A stretch of 64,000 nt of DNA from Nocardioides anomalus (GCF_011046535.1 NZ_CP049257.1:2728001-2792000); one strand, 5' to 3'. Shown: positions 19,172 to 28,030, counted from the stretch's first letter. Notes: generated from the sequence alone by a model not told the origin. Numbers and translations are program-made.

Positions 19172-22054
19172 TCATTCCCACTGGCGGCGCATCACGGTCG
19201 AGGCCGCGAACGGGTCGGTGCCCTGCTGGGCGGCCAGGACCCCCTGCCCCTCGGGCGAGCCGGTGTAGACGGGGTCGCCACCGCCGACCCAGTGGTCCCA
19301 GGCCCGGGCGTACGCGGCGGCGCGCTCGGCGTTGACGCCGAGCACGGTGGGCACGGCGTGCCAGACCACGCCGTCGGGCCGCACCCGCCCGAGCCCGGCC
19401 CGGAGCTCGCGCCACCAGGTGCGGGGCCGGGGCGAGCGGACCCAGCGCGGCAGCAGGTAGCGCGGCAGCAGGATCGGCGAGACCGCCTCGTCCAGCGCGG
19501 TGGCGAAGGTCTGGGCCTCGGTCTGGTCGGCGTGCAGGACGCAGCGGTACTCGCCGTCCCGGTCCAGCACCACCTCGACCGCGTCGGCGCCCCGGCGGAC
19601 CAGGCCGGCCGCGAGCAGCCCGTCGGCCACCGCGGAGGCGATCCGGATGACCGACGGCGCCTCCTCGGCGGCGTGCAGGAGCTCGGCGCCGTGGCGCAGC
19701 TGGCTGCGCACCCGCAGCGCGGCGGCGCCGACGCCGACCAGCGCGCCGGCGGCCAGGACCAGCGGCGCGCCGGCCACGGCCGCCACGAGCACCGCGAGCA
19801 CGCCGGCGCCGGCCAGCAGCGAGGTCGCGCGGTCGGCGGTGCGGTGCCGGCGCAGGCCGCGCAGCTCGGCGGCGTCCGGTCGCAGCACGACGTCCGCCGG
19901 ACCCTGGCCGAGCCCGAAGCCACCGGTGCTGGTGCCGCGGGCCTTGATCCGGATGCCGTAGACCGCGGTGTCGGCGTACGGCTCCCCCACCCGCCACTGC
20001 GTGCGGACGGTGTCGCGCTGCTCGGCGCGGATCACGGCGCGGGCGTTGGCGGCGCCGAACTCGGCCACCGGCGGCGGGACGTACGGCGAGAAGGCGGGGT
20101 CGAGGTGTGCGACCCCGTCCACGATCTGGCCGTCGGGGTCCAGGCCGAAGTAGCCGGCGTGCTTGCGCACCAGCCGGTCCCAGTCGTTGCCGCCCTTCGG
20201 GTGTCGGTCCGAGACGCACACCAGGGACCAGTTGACCGCGACCTTGTCCGGCCACAGGGGGTCGGTGCGGAGCGCCCGACCGCGGGTCTGCACGACCGAG
20301 GTGATCGTGGTGACGGCGGTGAGGTCGGCCAGGCCGGTGATCCGCTTCGCGTCCCAGCCCTCGCCGAGCAGCGCGCGGGTGCCGACGAGGACCTGGGCGT
20401 GGCCGTCCTGGAAGTACGCCGTCACGTGGCCCACCCACGTGCGCGCCTCCCACGGCCCGGTGACCTGGGCCAGGGCGCCGTCGAGCGGCTGCACGCCCAG
20501 CCTGCTCGCCAGTTCCCGGTCCGGGAGCCACGCCAGGAACGCCGTCAGCGTCGCGGCCGCGCCCGCCACGGTCTTGCCGGTGACCAGCAGCGGGCGGAGG
20601 CCGGCGGTCTCCGGCGCCGCCACCAGCGCGGCCAGCACGGCGTGGGCCGAGCCGGCCTGCTGGTCCAGCACCCCCGTGAGGTCGGCCGGCAGCGTCGCGC
20701 CGGCGCGCTCGTGGTCGGTGAGGACCAGCATCCGCAGGCGCTCGCCGAGCGCGAGGTGCTCGTGCACGCAGAGCTCGACCACGGCCTGCGTCTTGGACTC
20801 GCTGCGGGCCAGCACCCGGTCGACCGGGCTGCGGCCGCGACGGATCCCGCGCCGGGTCCACTGGTAGCCGACCGACGGCAGCGCCCGGCGTACCGCCTCG
20901 ACGACCTGCTCGTCCTCGGGCAGGCCGGTCCTGGTGAGCCGGCCGGTGAGCCAGTCGTCGACCAGCAGCACCCAGTCGTCGGCGGTCGGCGCCGAGCGGT
21001 GCTCCTCCTGCAGGCGCGCGCCGGACGGCAGCCCGATGAGCCCCGCGTGGTGCAGCCGCAGCACAGCCCGGCACAGGTCGGGCTGCTCGCGGACCAGGGT
21101 CAGCCACGGCGAGCGGCCGGCCACGAAGCGCGCGTCGAGCCACGGCAGGAAGGCCATCGAACCGAAGGTCGGGTCGGTCAGCTGGGTGACGAGCTCCTGG
21201 AACCGCTCGGCCTCCTCGGCCAGCCACTGGTCCTCGCTGGCCGTGGGCGTCGTCAGCCAGGCCAGCTCCACGAACGGCGCCAGGTCGCCGGCCTTGACCA
21301 CAGCCGGGATCGAGACGCGGTAGAGCGGCGTGCCGAACAGCTCGTCGACCAGCTGCGCCTGATCGGCCGTGAGCGCCTCGGGCGGCGTCGCGGTGAGGCC
21401 GAGGACGAGGGCGTCGGGCAGCTGGTCCAGCAGCTCGCCGATGAGCCGGCCCCACACCTCGAGCAGGTGGTGGCACTCGTCGAGCACCAGCAGCAGCGGC
21501 CCGGCCGCCCGCAGCTCCTCGACGAACGCCCGCCCGTTCGGGTGCAGCCGGTCCAGCAGTCCCCGCTCCCCCGCCGACCCCGCCTCCCGCTTGTAACGCT
21601 CAGTTACAGGATCTTCCGACCCGTTCGAACGGGTCGGAAGATCCTGTAACTGAGCGTTACAAGCGACCGGCGGCGGCTCCGGGACCGTGGGGGCGGCGGG
21701 TACGCCGTCGTCGTCGACCTCGTCGTCGGCGTCGAAGACGGCCAGCGCCTGGTAGGTCAGGGCGGTGAGCTGGTGCTCGAGGCTGCGGTCGGTGCCCACG
21801 TCGAGGCCGAGGGCGGCGGCCTGGGCGGCCCACTGGCCCTGGATGGCGGTGTTGGGGCCGAGCACGACGGCGCGACCGGCGGCGCCGGCGGCGATCCGGT
21901 CGCGGACGGTGAGCAGGCCGACGAGGGTCTTGCCGGCCCCGGGCGGGAGGGCGACCCAGGCGCGGCGGCTCCCGGCGGTCCAGGCGGCGTCGAGCGCGGC
22001 GAGCGCCTCGCGCTGGTGCACCCGCAGGGTCATCCCCTCGGGCAGCGGCGTCAT
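19172..22054 (-). CDS. SF2 DEAD/DEAH-box helicase with C-terminal membrane hairpin, carrying an in-frame palindromic element
   Basis: 960 residues. Helicase motifs are intact: Walker A LPPGAGKT (residues 36-43), DECH box (192-195), GLTATPP (219-225), motif V GTRALLGEGWDAKRITGLAD and motif VI QTRGRALRTD. After the helicase core come two adjacent hydrophobic helices at about residues 744-779 and a C-terminal domain of about 180 residues that I do not recognise, so the enzyme is probably held at the membrane. Residues 131-156 are encoded by a perfect 78-bp palindrome placed between Walker A and the DECH box in a D/P-rich linker. The ATG overlaps the stop of glnE (ATGA). Possible roles include repair or phage defence, but neither is proven. 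Confidence 0.85.
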   Translation of the reverse strand: MTPLPEGMTLRVHQREALAALDAAWTAGSRRAWVALPPGAGKTLVGLLTVRDRIAAGAAGRAVVLGPNTAIQGQWAAQAAALGLDVGTDRSLEHQLTALTYQALAVFDADDEVDDDGVPAAPTVPEPPPVACNAQLQDLPTRSNGSEDPVTERYKREAGSAGERGLLDRLHPNGRAFVEELRAAGPLLLVLDECHHLLEVWGRLIGELLDQLPDALVLGLTATPPEALTADQAQLVDELFGTPLYRVSIPAVVKAGDLAPFVELAWLTTPTASEDQWLAEEAERFQELVTQLTDPTFGSMAFLPWLDARFVAGRSPWLTLVREQPDLCRAVLRLHHAGLIGLPSGARLQEEHRSAPTADDWVLLVDDWLTGRLTRTGLPEDEQVVEAVRRALPSVGYQWTRRGIRRGRSPVDRVLARSESKTQAVVELCVHEHLALGERLRMLVLTDHERAGATLPADLTGVLDQQAGSAHAVLAALVAAPETAGLRPLLVTGKTVAGAAATLTAFLAWLPDRELASRLGVQPLDGALAQVTGPWEARTWVGHVTAYFQDGHAQVLVGTRALLGEGWDAKRITGLADLTAVTTITSVVQTRGRALRTDPLWPDKVAVNWSLVCVSDRHPKGGNDWDRLVRKHAGYFGLDPDGQIVDGVAHLDPAFSPYVPPPVAEFGAANARAVIRAEQRDTVRTQWRVGEPYADTAVYGIRIKARGTSTGGFGLGQGPADVVLRPDAAELRGLRRHRTADRATSLLAGAGVLAVLVAAVAGAPLVLAAGALVGVGAAALRVRSQLRHGAELLHAAEEAPSVIRIASAVADGLLAAGLVRRGADAVEVVLDRDGEYRCVLHADQTEAQTFATALDEAVSPILLPRYLLPRWVRSPRPRTWWRELRAGLGRVRPDGVVWHAVPTVLGVNAERAAAYARAWDHWVGGGDPVYTGSPEGQGVLAAQQGTDPFAASTVMRRQWE
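21588..21665. repeat. Perfect 78-bp palindromic element inside the helicase gene
   Basis: Two 39-bp arms meet at TTC|GAA with no loop and no mismatch (centre 21626/21627). Outer ends read CGCTTGTAACGC and GCGTTACAAGCG. At 78 bp it equals 26 codons, so insertion keeps the frame. In the helicase frame it reads ACNAQLQDLPTR followed by SNGSEDPVTERYKR. The other two frames each contain a TAA stop. A diverged copy lies at 40891-40966. Confidence 0.9.
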
Positions 22055-25000
22055 CCCCAGAACACCCGGTCGACGACCTCGCTCGAGACCCGCATGGTCC
22101 GCAGGTGGTCGTTGACCATCCGGTCGGTGGCGCCGGCGGGGTAGCCGAGCACGTTGGCCACGGCGGCGCGCTCGCGGATGTCGTGCGGCAGGGTGTCGCT
22201 GCCCTTGCCGCGCACGAGGGTGACGGCGTTGCGGATCCGGCTGACCCAGCGCCAGCCGTGCGCGAGCGCCTCGGCGTCCGCGGCCCCGATCAGCCCGGCC
22301 CCGCGGGCGGCGGCCAGGGCGTCGAGGGTCCGGGGGGTGCGCAGACCCGCGACGCTGCCGGCGTGCTGCATCTGCAGCAGCTGGACGGTCCACTCGATGT
22401 CGGCGAGCCCGCCGCGGCCGAGCTTGAGGTGGCTGGCCGGGTCGGCGCCGCGCGGCAGCCGCTCCTTGTCCACGCGCGCCTTGATCCGGCGCACCTCGAC
22501 CGCGTCGTCCTCGCTCAGTCCGGCCGCCGGGTAGCGCAGCGGGTCGATGAGGGCCACGAACCGCTCGCGCAGCCCCTCGTCGCCCACGACGGCGTCGGCG
22601 CGGAGCAGGGCCTGCGCCTCCCAGACGTGCGACCACTTCGCGTAGTACGCCGCGTGCGAGTCCAGGCTGCGCGACAGCGGGCCCTGCTTGCCCTCGGGGC
22701 GCAGGTCGGCGTCCACCACCAGCGCCGGGTCGCCACCGGGGAGGGCCAGCAGCCGGCGCACCTCGTTGGCCACCGCGACGGCGTACGACGAGGTGGCGTG
22801 CTGGTCGGCGCCCTCGACCGGCTCGTGCACGAAGAGCACGTCGGCGTCGCTGCCGTAGGACAGCTCGAAGCCGCCGTAGCGGCCCATGGCGATGACGGCG
22901 ATGCGCGCGGGGGCGGGGTCCAGGCCCTTGGCCTGCGCGACCGAGGCGGTCACGACCCGCAAGGTGGCCTCGAGGGTGGCGTCGGTCAGCCGGGACAGCG
23001 CGGCGCCGACGTCGGCCACGTCGGTGAGGCCGAGCGCGTCGCCGGCGGCCACGCGGAGCAGCTCGCGGCGGCGCACGGCCCGGATCGCGCGGACGGCGTC
23101 CTCGGCCCCCGTGCGCCGACCGGCCGCGGCGAGCATCTCCTCCACCACCTGCTCGGAGGAGAGCGGGGTGAGGTCCTCCCCCAGCATCCGCACGCCGGCC
23201 GGCTCCTGCTCGAGCAGCGCGGAGACGTAGCGCGAGGTGGCCAGCAGCTTGGCCAGCCGCTCGGCGACCTGGCCCTCGTCGCGCAGGGTCTTGAGGTACC
23301 ACGGCGTGCGGCCCAGCGACTCGCTCAGCCGCCGGAAGCCGAACAGCCCGGCGTCCGGGTCGGGCGCCTCGGCGAACCAGTCGAGCATGACCGGCAGCAG
23401 CTGGCGCTGGATGTTCGCGGTCCGGGTCACCCCGGACGTGAGCGCCTCGAGGTGGCGCAGCGCCGCCCTGGGGTCGGCGAAGCCGAGCGCGGCGAGCCGG
23501 GCCGTGGCCGCCTCGGGGGTCAGCCGGGCCTCGTCGGACTCCAGGCGCGCGACCGAGGTGAGCAGCGGTCGGTAGAAGAGCTTCTCGTGCAGCCGGCGGA
23601 CCTCGCGGCGGTGGTGCTGCCACTCCTTGTCCAAGGTGGCCACCGGCTCCTTGGTGTAGCCCATGCTGCGGCCCAGGCGGCGCAGCGACCGCTCGTCCTC
23701 GGGCACGACGTGGGTGCGGCGCAGCTGGAAGAGCTGGATGCGGTGCTCGAGGGTGCGCAGGAAGGCGTAGGCCTCGTGCAGGGCCTCGCCGTCCTCGCGG
23801 CCGACGTACCCGCCCGTGGTCAGGCGGGCCAGCGCGCTGAGCGTGGTCGAGGGCCGGATCGACTCGTCGGTGCGGCCGTGGACCAGCTGGAGCAGCTGGA
23901 CCGCGAATTCCACGTCGCGCAGCCCGCCCGAGCCCAGCTTGAGCTGGCGCTCGGCCTGCGAGGCCGGGATGTGCGCGATGACCCGGCGGCGCATGGCCTG
24001 GGTGTCCTCGACGAACCCGTCGCGCTCGACCGCGCTCCAGATCATCGGCTGGACCATGGCGACGTACGCCGCCCCGAGCGCGAGGTCGCCGGCCACCGCG
24101 CGGGCCTTGAGCAGGGCCTGGAACTCCCAGGTGCTGGCCCAGCGCTCGTAGTAGCCCTGGTGGCTGGCCAGGGTCCGGGTCAGCGGGCCGGCCTTGCCCT
24201 CGGGGCGCAGGGCCGCGTCGACCGGCCAGATCGTGCCCTCGCCGGTGTGCTCGGAGCAGACGCGCATCAGGTGGCCGGCCAGCTGGGTGGCCACCTTGAG
24301 CGCGCGGTCCGGATCGGCGCCCTCGGCCGGCTCGTGCACGAAGATCACGTCGACGTCGGAGACGTAGTTGAGCTCGTGGCCGCCGCACTTGCCCATGGCG
24401 ATGACCGCGAGCCGGGCCTGCGCGGCGTCGGCGCCGACCCGCTGGCGGGCCACCGCGAGCGCGGCGTCGAGGGTGCCGGCGGCCAGGTCCGACAGCTCGG
24501 CGGCGGCGTCGTCGACGCCGAGGTGATGGGTGAGGTCGCGGGCGGCGAGGCGGAGCAGGACGCGGCGGTACTCCACGCGCAGCGCGTCCACCGCCTCGGC
24601 GTCCGGTCTGCTCGCGGTGGGCTGCGCGTCGCGGGGGTCAGCGCCCACGACGCGCAGGAGCTCCTCGCGCACGGCGTACGCCGGGGGTCGGGTCGAGCCC
24701 AGCGTGGGGTCGGTGAGCTCGCGCCAGTGCTCGGGGTGGCGGCACAGGTGGTCGGCCAGCGCCTCGCTGGCGCCCAGGACCGAGAGCAGCCGCATGGCGG
24801 TGCCCTCGTCGTCGACCAGGGCGGTGAGCAGCGCGCGGCCCTCGTCGGTCCCGGCCTGCTCGAGGAGCCGGGTCAGCGAGGTCAGCGCGAGGTCGGGGTC
24901 GGCGGCCTGGGCGATGAGCGCGACCAGCGGGTCGGCCGCCGTGCCCAGCAGGGCGAGGTCGGCCAGCGCGCGCTCGGGGTCGTCGAAGCCGAGCCGGGTC

Positions 25001-25068
25001 AGCTGGCCCTGGGTGGTCGCGGGCCGGCTGCCGGTGGGGCTCCCGGCCGGGCTCACGGTCGGGCTCAC
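22051..25068 (-). CDS. glnE: Bifunctional glutamine synthetase adenylyltransferase/deadenylase
   Basis: 1005 residues, close to the size of mycobacterial GlnE. Two nucleotidyltransferase domains are visible, with GKCGGHELNYVSDVDVIFVHEP in the N-terminal half and GRYGGFELSYGSDADVLFVHEP in the C-terminal half. Each is followed by the helical GlnD-like domain (KLGSGGLRDVEFAVQLLQ and KLGRGGLADIEWTVQLLQ). It adds or removes AMP on the regulatory tyrosine of glutamine synthetase. The GTG start overlaps the amidotransferase stop (GTGA), and its own stop overlaps the helicase ATG. The clustered glnA lacks the usual tyrosine, so the target is probably another glnA elsewhere. Confidence 0.93.
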   Translation of the reverse strand: MSPTVSPAGSPTGSRPATTQGQLTRLGFDDPERALADLALLGTAADPLVALIAQAADPDLALTSLTRLLEQAGTDEGRALLTALVDDEGTAMRLLSVLGASEALADHLCRHPEHWRELTDPTLGSTRPPAYAVREELLRVVGADPRDAQPTASRPDAEAVDALRVEYRRVLLRLAARDLTHHLGVDDAAAELSDLAAGTLDAALAVARQRVGADAAQARLAVIAMGKCGGHELNYVSDVDVIFVHEPAEGADPDRALKVATQLAGHLMRVCSEHTGEGTIWPVDAALRPEGKAGPLTRTLASHQGYYERWASTWEFQALLKARAVAGDLALGAAYVAMVQPMIWSAVERDGFVEDTQAMRRRVIAHIPASQAERQLKLGSGGLRDVEFAVQLLQLVHGRTDESIRPSTTLSALARLTTGGYVGREDGEALHEAYAFLRTLEHRIQLFQLRRTHVVPEDERSLRRLGRSMGYTKEPVATLDKEWQHHRREVRRLHEKLFYRPLLTSVARLESDEARLTPEAATARLAALGFADPRAALRHLEALTSGVTRTANIQRQLLPVMLDWFAEAPDPDAGLFGFRRLSESLGRTPWYLKTLRDEGQVAERLAKLLATSRYVSALLEQEPAGVRMLGEDLTPLSSEQVVEEMLAAAGRRTGAEDAVRAIRAVRRRELLRVAAGDALGLTDVADVGAALSRLTDATLEATLRVVTASVAQAKGLDPAPARIAVIAMGRYGGFELSYGSDADVLFVHEPVEGADQHATSSYAVAVANEVRRLLALPGGDPALVVDADLRPEGKQGPLSRSLDSHAAYYAKWSHVWEAQALLRADAVVGDEGLRERFVALIDPLRYPAAGLSEDDAVEVRRIKARVDKERLPRGADPASHLKLGRGGLADIEWTVQLLQMQHAGSVAGLRTPRTLDALAAARGAGLIGAADAEALAHGWRWVSRIRNAVTLVRGKGSDTLPHDIRERAAVANVLGYPAGATDRMVNDHLRTMRVSSEVVDRVFWG

Positions 25069-25778
25069 GGCGGGCCCAGCGCGAGGTCGGCGAAGCCGGC
25101 CGCCAGGGGCGCCCAGGCGTGGTCGAGCTCCTCGCGCGCCGCCGCGATGTCGGCCAGCAGCCGGTCGGCGTCCAGGCCGCGGTCGGCCAGCTCGCCGCGC
25201 TCGGTGTCGGTGACCCACGTGGCCACCACGGTCTCGTCCACCTCCGGGTGGAGCTGGACGCCCCACGCGCGCTCGCCGAACCGCACGACCTGCGGCTCGT
25301 CGTCCGGGGTCTGGGCCAGCACCTCGGCGCCGGGCGGGAGCTCGACGAGGAGGTCGTAGTTCCAGTGCACGCCGCGCCGGGGCGTGACCAGGGCGCCGAA
25401 GAGCGGGTCGTCGCTGGCCGCGGCGGTCCAGCCGACGGGGATCAGACCGTTCTGCTGCCCGCGCGGGTTGGGGGCGACGGTGCCGCCCAGGGCGCTGCCC
25501 ACGAGCTGGTGGCCCAGGCAGATGCCGAGGGTCGGCACGCCCTCGGCCACGGCGTCGCGGATGAGCTCCTTGACCGGTCCGATCCAGTCGAGGAGGTCGT
25601 CGTCGTTGGCGCTCATCGCGCCGCCGAGGACCAGCAGCCCGGCGTACCCGTCGAGCGTGGGCAGCGGGTCGCCGGCGTAGGGGTGGACGACCTCGAGGCC
25701 CGCGCCCGCCTCCTCCAGCCAGCGGCCGAACAGGTGCGGCGGGTCCTCCAGCTCGGGCTGGACCACGAGGATCCTCAC
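25065..25778 (-). CDS. Class I glutamine amidotransferase-like protein
   Basis: 237 residues. It has the nucleophile elbow GICLGHQLVG (cysteine at about 87) and the His/Glu pair in WGVQLHPEVDE, so the triad appears complete. It resembles stand-alone GuaA-N-type amidotransferases (for example GMP synthase-like or gamma-glutamyl hydrolase-like proteins). No synthetase domain is attached. It sits between a small membrane protein and glnE in a chain of 4-bp overlaps that starts with glnA, which suggests a link to glutamine metabolism. The acceptor is unknown. Confidence 0.8.
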   Translation of the reverse strand: MRILVVQPELEDPPHLFGRWLEEAGAGLEVVHPYAGDPLPTLDGYAGLLVLGGAMSANDDDLLDWIGPVKELIRDAVAEGVPTLGICLGHQLVGSALGGTVAPNPRGQQNGLIPVGWTAAASDDPLFGALVTPRRGVHWNYDLLVELPPGAEVLAQTPDDEPQVVRFGERAWGVQLHPEVDETVVATWVTDTERGELADRGLDADRLLADIAAAREELDHAWAPLAAGFADLALGPP

Positions 25779-26137
25779 GGGAGGGCCTCCGGCTCGTCGG
25801 CGATGAGGGCGAGGAACAGCAGGCCCAGGCCCAGCAGCGGCAGCAGGAAGGCCAGCCAGGTGCCGGCCAGCCCCACCCCGGACAGCACGCACACGACCGC
25901 GGTGACGACGGTCGCGATCTTGGCGGGCCGGCCCCGGTCGGGCAGCAGCCGCAGGGCCGCGCCGGTCGCGCCGAGCAGCAGCCCGGCCACCACCACCGCG
26001 ACCGCCCCCGCCGACCGGTTGTCGCCGCGGGCCAGGATGAACGCCGCGAGCACGGCGATCACCACGGCCAGCGCGGCCACGATGAGCAGGACCAGCCGCA
26101 GCCGGCGGACCCGGTCCAGGCTGTAGACCGGCGTCAC
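25775..26137 (-). CDS. Hypothetical membrane protein between glnA and the amidotransferase
   Basis: 120 residues, not recognised. It starts VTPVYSLDRVRRLRLV, then has four hydrophobic segments: about 15-35 (LVLLIVAALAVVIAVLAAFI), 43-62, 72-92 and 95-115. The GTG overlaps the glnA stop (GTGA) and its stop overlaps the next GTG, so it is translated in step with glnA and glnE. In mycobacteria glnA2 and glnE are direct neighbours. Here this gene and the amidotransferase are inserted between them. Confidence 0.7.
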   Translation of the reverse strand: MTPVYSLDRVRRLRLVLLIVAALAVVIAVLAAFILARGDNRSAGAVAVVVAGLLLGATGAALRLLPDRGRPAKIATVVTAVVCVLSGVGLAGTWLAFLLPLLGLGLLFLALIADEPEALP

Positions 26138-27471
26138 AGGACGGGCAGCATCATGTCCCGCTCGAAGGCGGAGACCTGGCCGCGGTAGTCGTCCCACTCC
26201 GCCCGCTTGTTGCGCAGGAAGAAGTCGAAGACGTGCTCGCCCAGCGTCTCGGCCAGCAGCTCGGAGCGCTCGGCGATGACGATGGCCTCGTTGAGGTTCT
26301 TGGGCAGCGGCTCGATCCCGAGGCTGGTGCGCTCACGCTCGGTCAGCGTCCACACGTCGTCCTCGGCCTCGCGCGGCAGCTCCAGGCCCTGCTTGATGCC
26401 GTCCATCCCGGCCGCCAGCACCACGGCGTACGCGAGGTAGGGGTTGCACGCCGCGTCGATGGTGCGGATCTCGATGCGCGTGGACTGACCCTTGTTGGGC
26501 TTGTACATCGGCACCCGGACCATGGCCGAGCGGTTGTTGTGGCCCCAGCAGACGTACGACGGCGCCTCGCCGCCGAACATCATCCGCTTGTAGCTGTTGA
26601 CCCACTGGTTGGTGACGACGCTGATCTCCTGCGAGTGCGCCAGCACCCCGGCGATGAACTGCCGGCCGGTCCGCGACAGCTGGTACTCCGCGCCCGCCTC
26701 GTAGAAGGCGTTCTGGTCGCCCTCGAACAGCGACACGTGGGTGTGCATCCCCGAGCCCGGGTGGGTGGTGAACGGCTTGGGCATGAACGTCGCCCAGATG
26801 CCCTGGCTCAGCGCCACCTCCCGGATCACCGTGCGGAAGGTCATGATGTTGTCGGCGGTGCTCAGCGCGTCGGCGTAGCGGAGGTCGATCTCCTGCTGAC
26901 CCGGGCCGCCCTCGTGGTGGCTGAACTCCACCGAGATGCCCATCGACTCCAGCATCGTGATGGCCTCGCGCCGGAAGTCTGCGCCCTTGGACTGCGCCGT
27001 GTGGTCGAAGTAGCCCGAGCGGTCCACCGGCACCGGGTCCACCCCCTGCACCGGGGTGTCGCGGAAGAGGTAGAACTCGATCTCGGGGTGCGTGTAGAAG
27101 GTGAAGCCCTGCTCGGCCGCGGTCGCCAGCGTCCGCTTGAGCACGAACCGCGGATCGGCGTACGACGGCGAGCCGTCCGGCATCACGATGTCGCAGAACA
27201 TCCGCGCCGTGCTCGGGCCCTCGCCGCGCCACGGCAGGATCTGGAACGTCGACGGGTCCGGCTTGGCCAGCATGTCGGACTCGTAGACCCGCGCGAACCC
27301 CTCGATGGCCGAGCCGTCGAACCCGATCCCCTCCGCGAACGCCCCCTCCAGCTCCGCGGGCGCGACCGCCACGGACTTCAGGAACCCCAGCACGTCGGTG
27401 AACCACAGCCGCACGAAGCGGACATCGCGCTCCTCGAGTGCGCGCAGCACGAAGTCCTCTTGCTTGCCCAT
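26134..27471 (-). CDS. glnA: Glutamine synthetase type I, GlnA2-like, lacking the adenylylation tyrosine
   Basis: 445 residues, matching GlnA2-type enzymes. It has the N-terminal beta-grasp (FVRLWFTDVLGFLKSVAV), active-site strand GFDGSAIEGFARVYESDML, the ATP-binding region FMPKPFTTHPGSGMHTHVSLF, and the arginine and glutamate loops NRSAMVRVP and RIEIRTIDAACNPYLAYAV. Where adenylylated enzymes have LY(D/E)LPPEE, this protein has DDVWTLTERER with tryptophan at about residue 374, so GlnE should not modify it. It forms glutamine from glutamate, ammonia and ATP. The ATG lies 6 nt after a TAGGCT -10 box. It heads the glnA to helicase operon. Confidence 0.92.
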   Translation of the reverse strand: MGKQEDFVLRALEERDVRFVRLWFTDVLGFLKSVAVAPAELEGAFAEGIGFDGSAIEGFARVYESDMLAKPDPSTFQILPWRGEGPSTARMFCDIVMPDGSPSYADPRFVLKRTLATAAEQGFTFYTHPEIEFYLFRDTPVQGVDPVPVDRSGYFDHTAQSKGADFRREAITMLESMGISVEFSHHEGGPGQQEIDLRYADALSTADNIMTFRTVIREVALSQGIWATFMPKPFTTHPGSGMHTHVSLFEGDQNAFYEAGAEYQLSRTGRQFIAGVLAHSQEISVVTNQWVNSYKRMMFGGEAPSYVCWGHNNRSAMVRVPMYKPNKGQSTRIEIRTIDAACNPYLAYAVVLAAGMDGIKQGLELPREAEDDVWTLTERERTSLGIEPLPKNLNEAIVIAERSELLAETLGEHVFDFFLRNKRAEWDDYRGQVSAFERDMMLPVL

Positions 27472-27477
27472 GCCCGC

Positions 27478-27483
27478 AGCCTA
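27478..27483 (-). promoter_or_regulatory. -10 box TAGGCT of glnA, predicted leaderless
   Basis: TAGGCT on the minus strand, 6 nt before the ATG at 27471. It probably drives the five-gene coupled block down to 19172. Confidence 0.55.
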
Positions 27484-27523
27484 GAGGGGTGCGCGCTGGG
27501 CGACGTGACCCCGGCCGCCGCGC

Positions 27524-27529
27524 GACACT
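27524..27529 (+). promoter_or_regulatory. -10-like box GACACT, predicted leaderless start
   Basis: GACACT followed by 6 nt and the GTG at 27536. It is divergent from the glnA promoter, with the two boxes about 40 bp apart. Confidence 0.35.
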
Positions 27530-27535
27530 GGCCGG

Positions 27536-28030
27536 GTGGGCGTGCGGAACTACCTGGTCGAGGGCGTGTCCGGCACCGGGAAGACCGCGGTGGCCGACGA
27601 GCTGACGCGGCTGGGTCTGCACGTGGTGCACGGCGACCGGACGCTGGCCTACCAGGGCGACCCGGTGACCGGTGCGCCGACGGACACCGCGGACCACGAG
27701 CACCACCTGTGGGACGTGGAACGGGTGCGGGCGCTGGTGGCGGACAGGAGCGTGCCGGTGACGTTCTGCTGCGGCGGCTCGCGGAACGTCTCCCGGTTCG
27801 TCGCGCTGTTCGACGAGGTGTTCGTGCTGCAGGTCGACCGCGAGACGCTGGCGCGCCGCCTCGACGCCCGGCCGCCCGGTGAGTGGGGCTCGGCCCCGGC
27901 CGAGCGGGAGCTGGTGCTGCGGCTGCACACGAGCGGCGAGGACGTGCCGGCGGGCGTGGCCGTCGACGCCACCCGGCCGTTGGCCGAGGTGGTCGACGAG
28001 CTCCTGCGCCGGGCGGGCCTAGGAGGGTGA
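27536..28030 (+). CDS. Small P-loop NTPase/kinase-like protein
   Basis: 164 residues. It begins NYLVEGVSGTGKTAVADELTRLG, with a P-loop GVSGTGKT at residues 10-17. HVVHGDRTLAY and a PVTFCCGGSRN strand follow, then VFVLQVDRETLARRLDAR, which looks like the lid and base-recognition part of adenylate or shikimate kinase-like folds. It is probably a nucleoside, sugar or other small-molecule kinase. It could also be a plain nucleotide-binding protein. The last 12 bp overlap the convergent membrane-protein gene. Confidence 0.7.
   Translation: MGVRNYLVEGVSGTGKTAVADELTRLGLHVVHGDRTLAYQGDPVTGAPTDTADHEHHLWDVERVRALVADRSVPVTFCCGGSRNVSRFVALFDEVFVLQVDRETLARRLDARPPGEWGSAPAERELVLRLHTSGEDVPAGVAVDATRPLAEVVDELLRRAGLGG

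Noticed and set aside
22055..24388. Open frame continuing upstream of the helicase ATG through the antisense of glnE (total 1738 codons)
   Set aside because: It is a GC-driven shadow of glnE with Arg/Pro/Gly-rich sequence. Helicase homology begins at the ATG at 22054.
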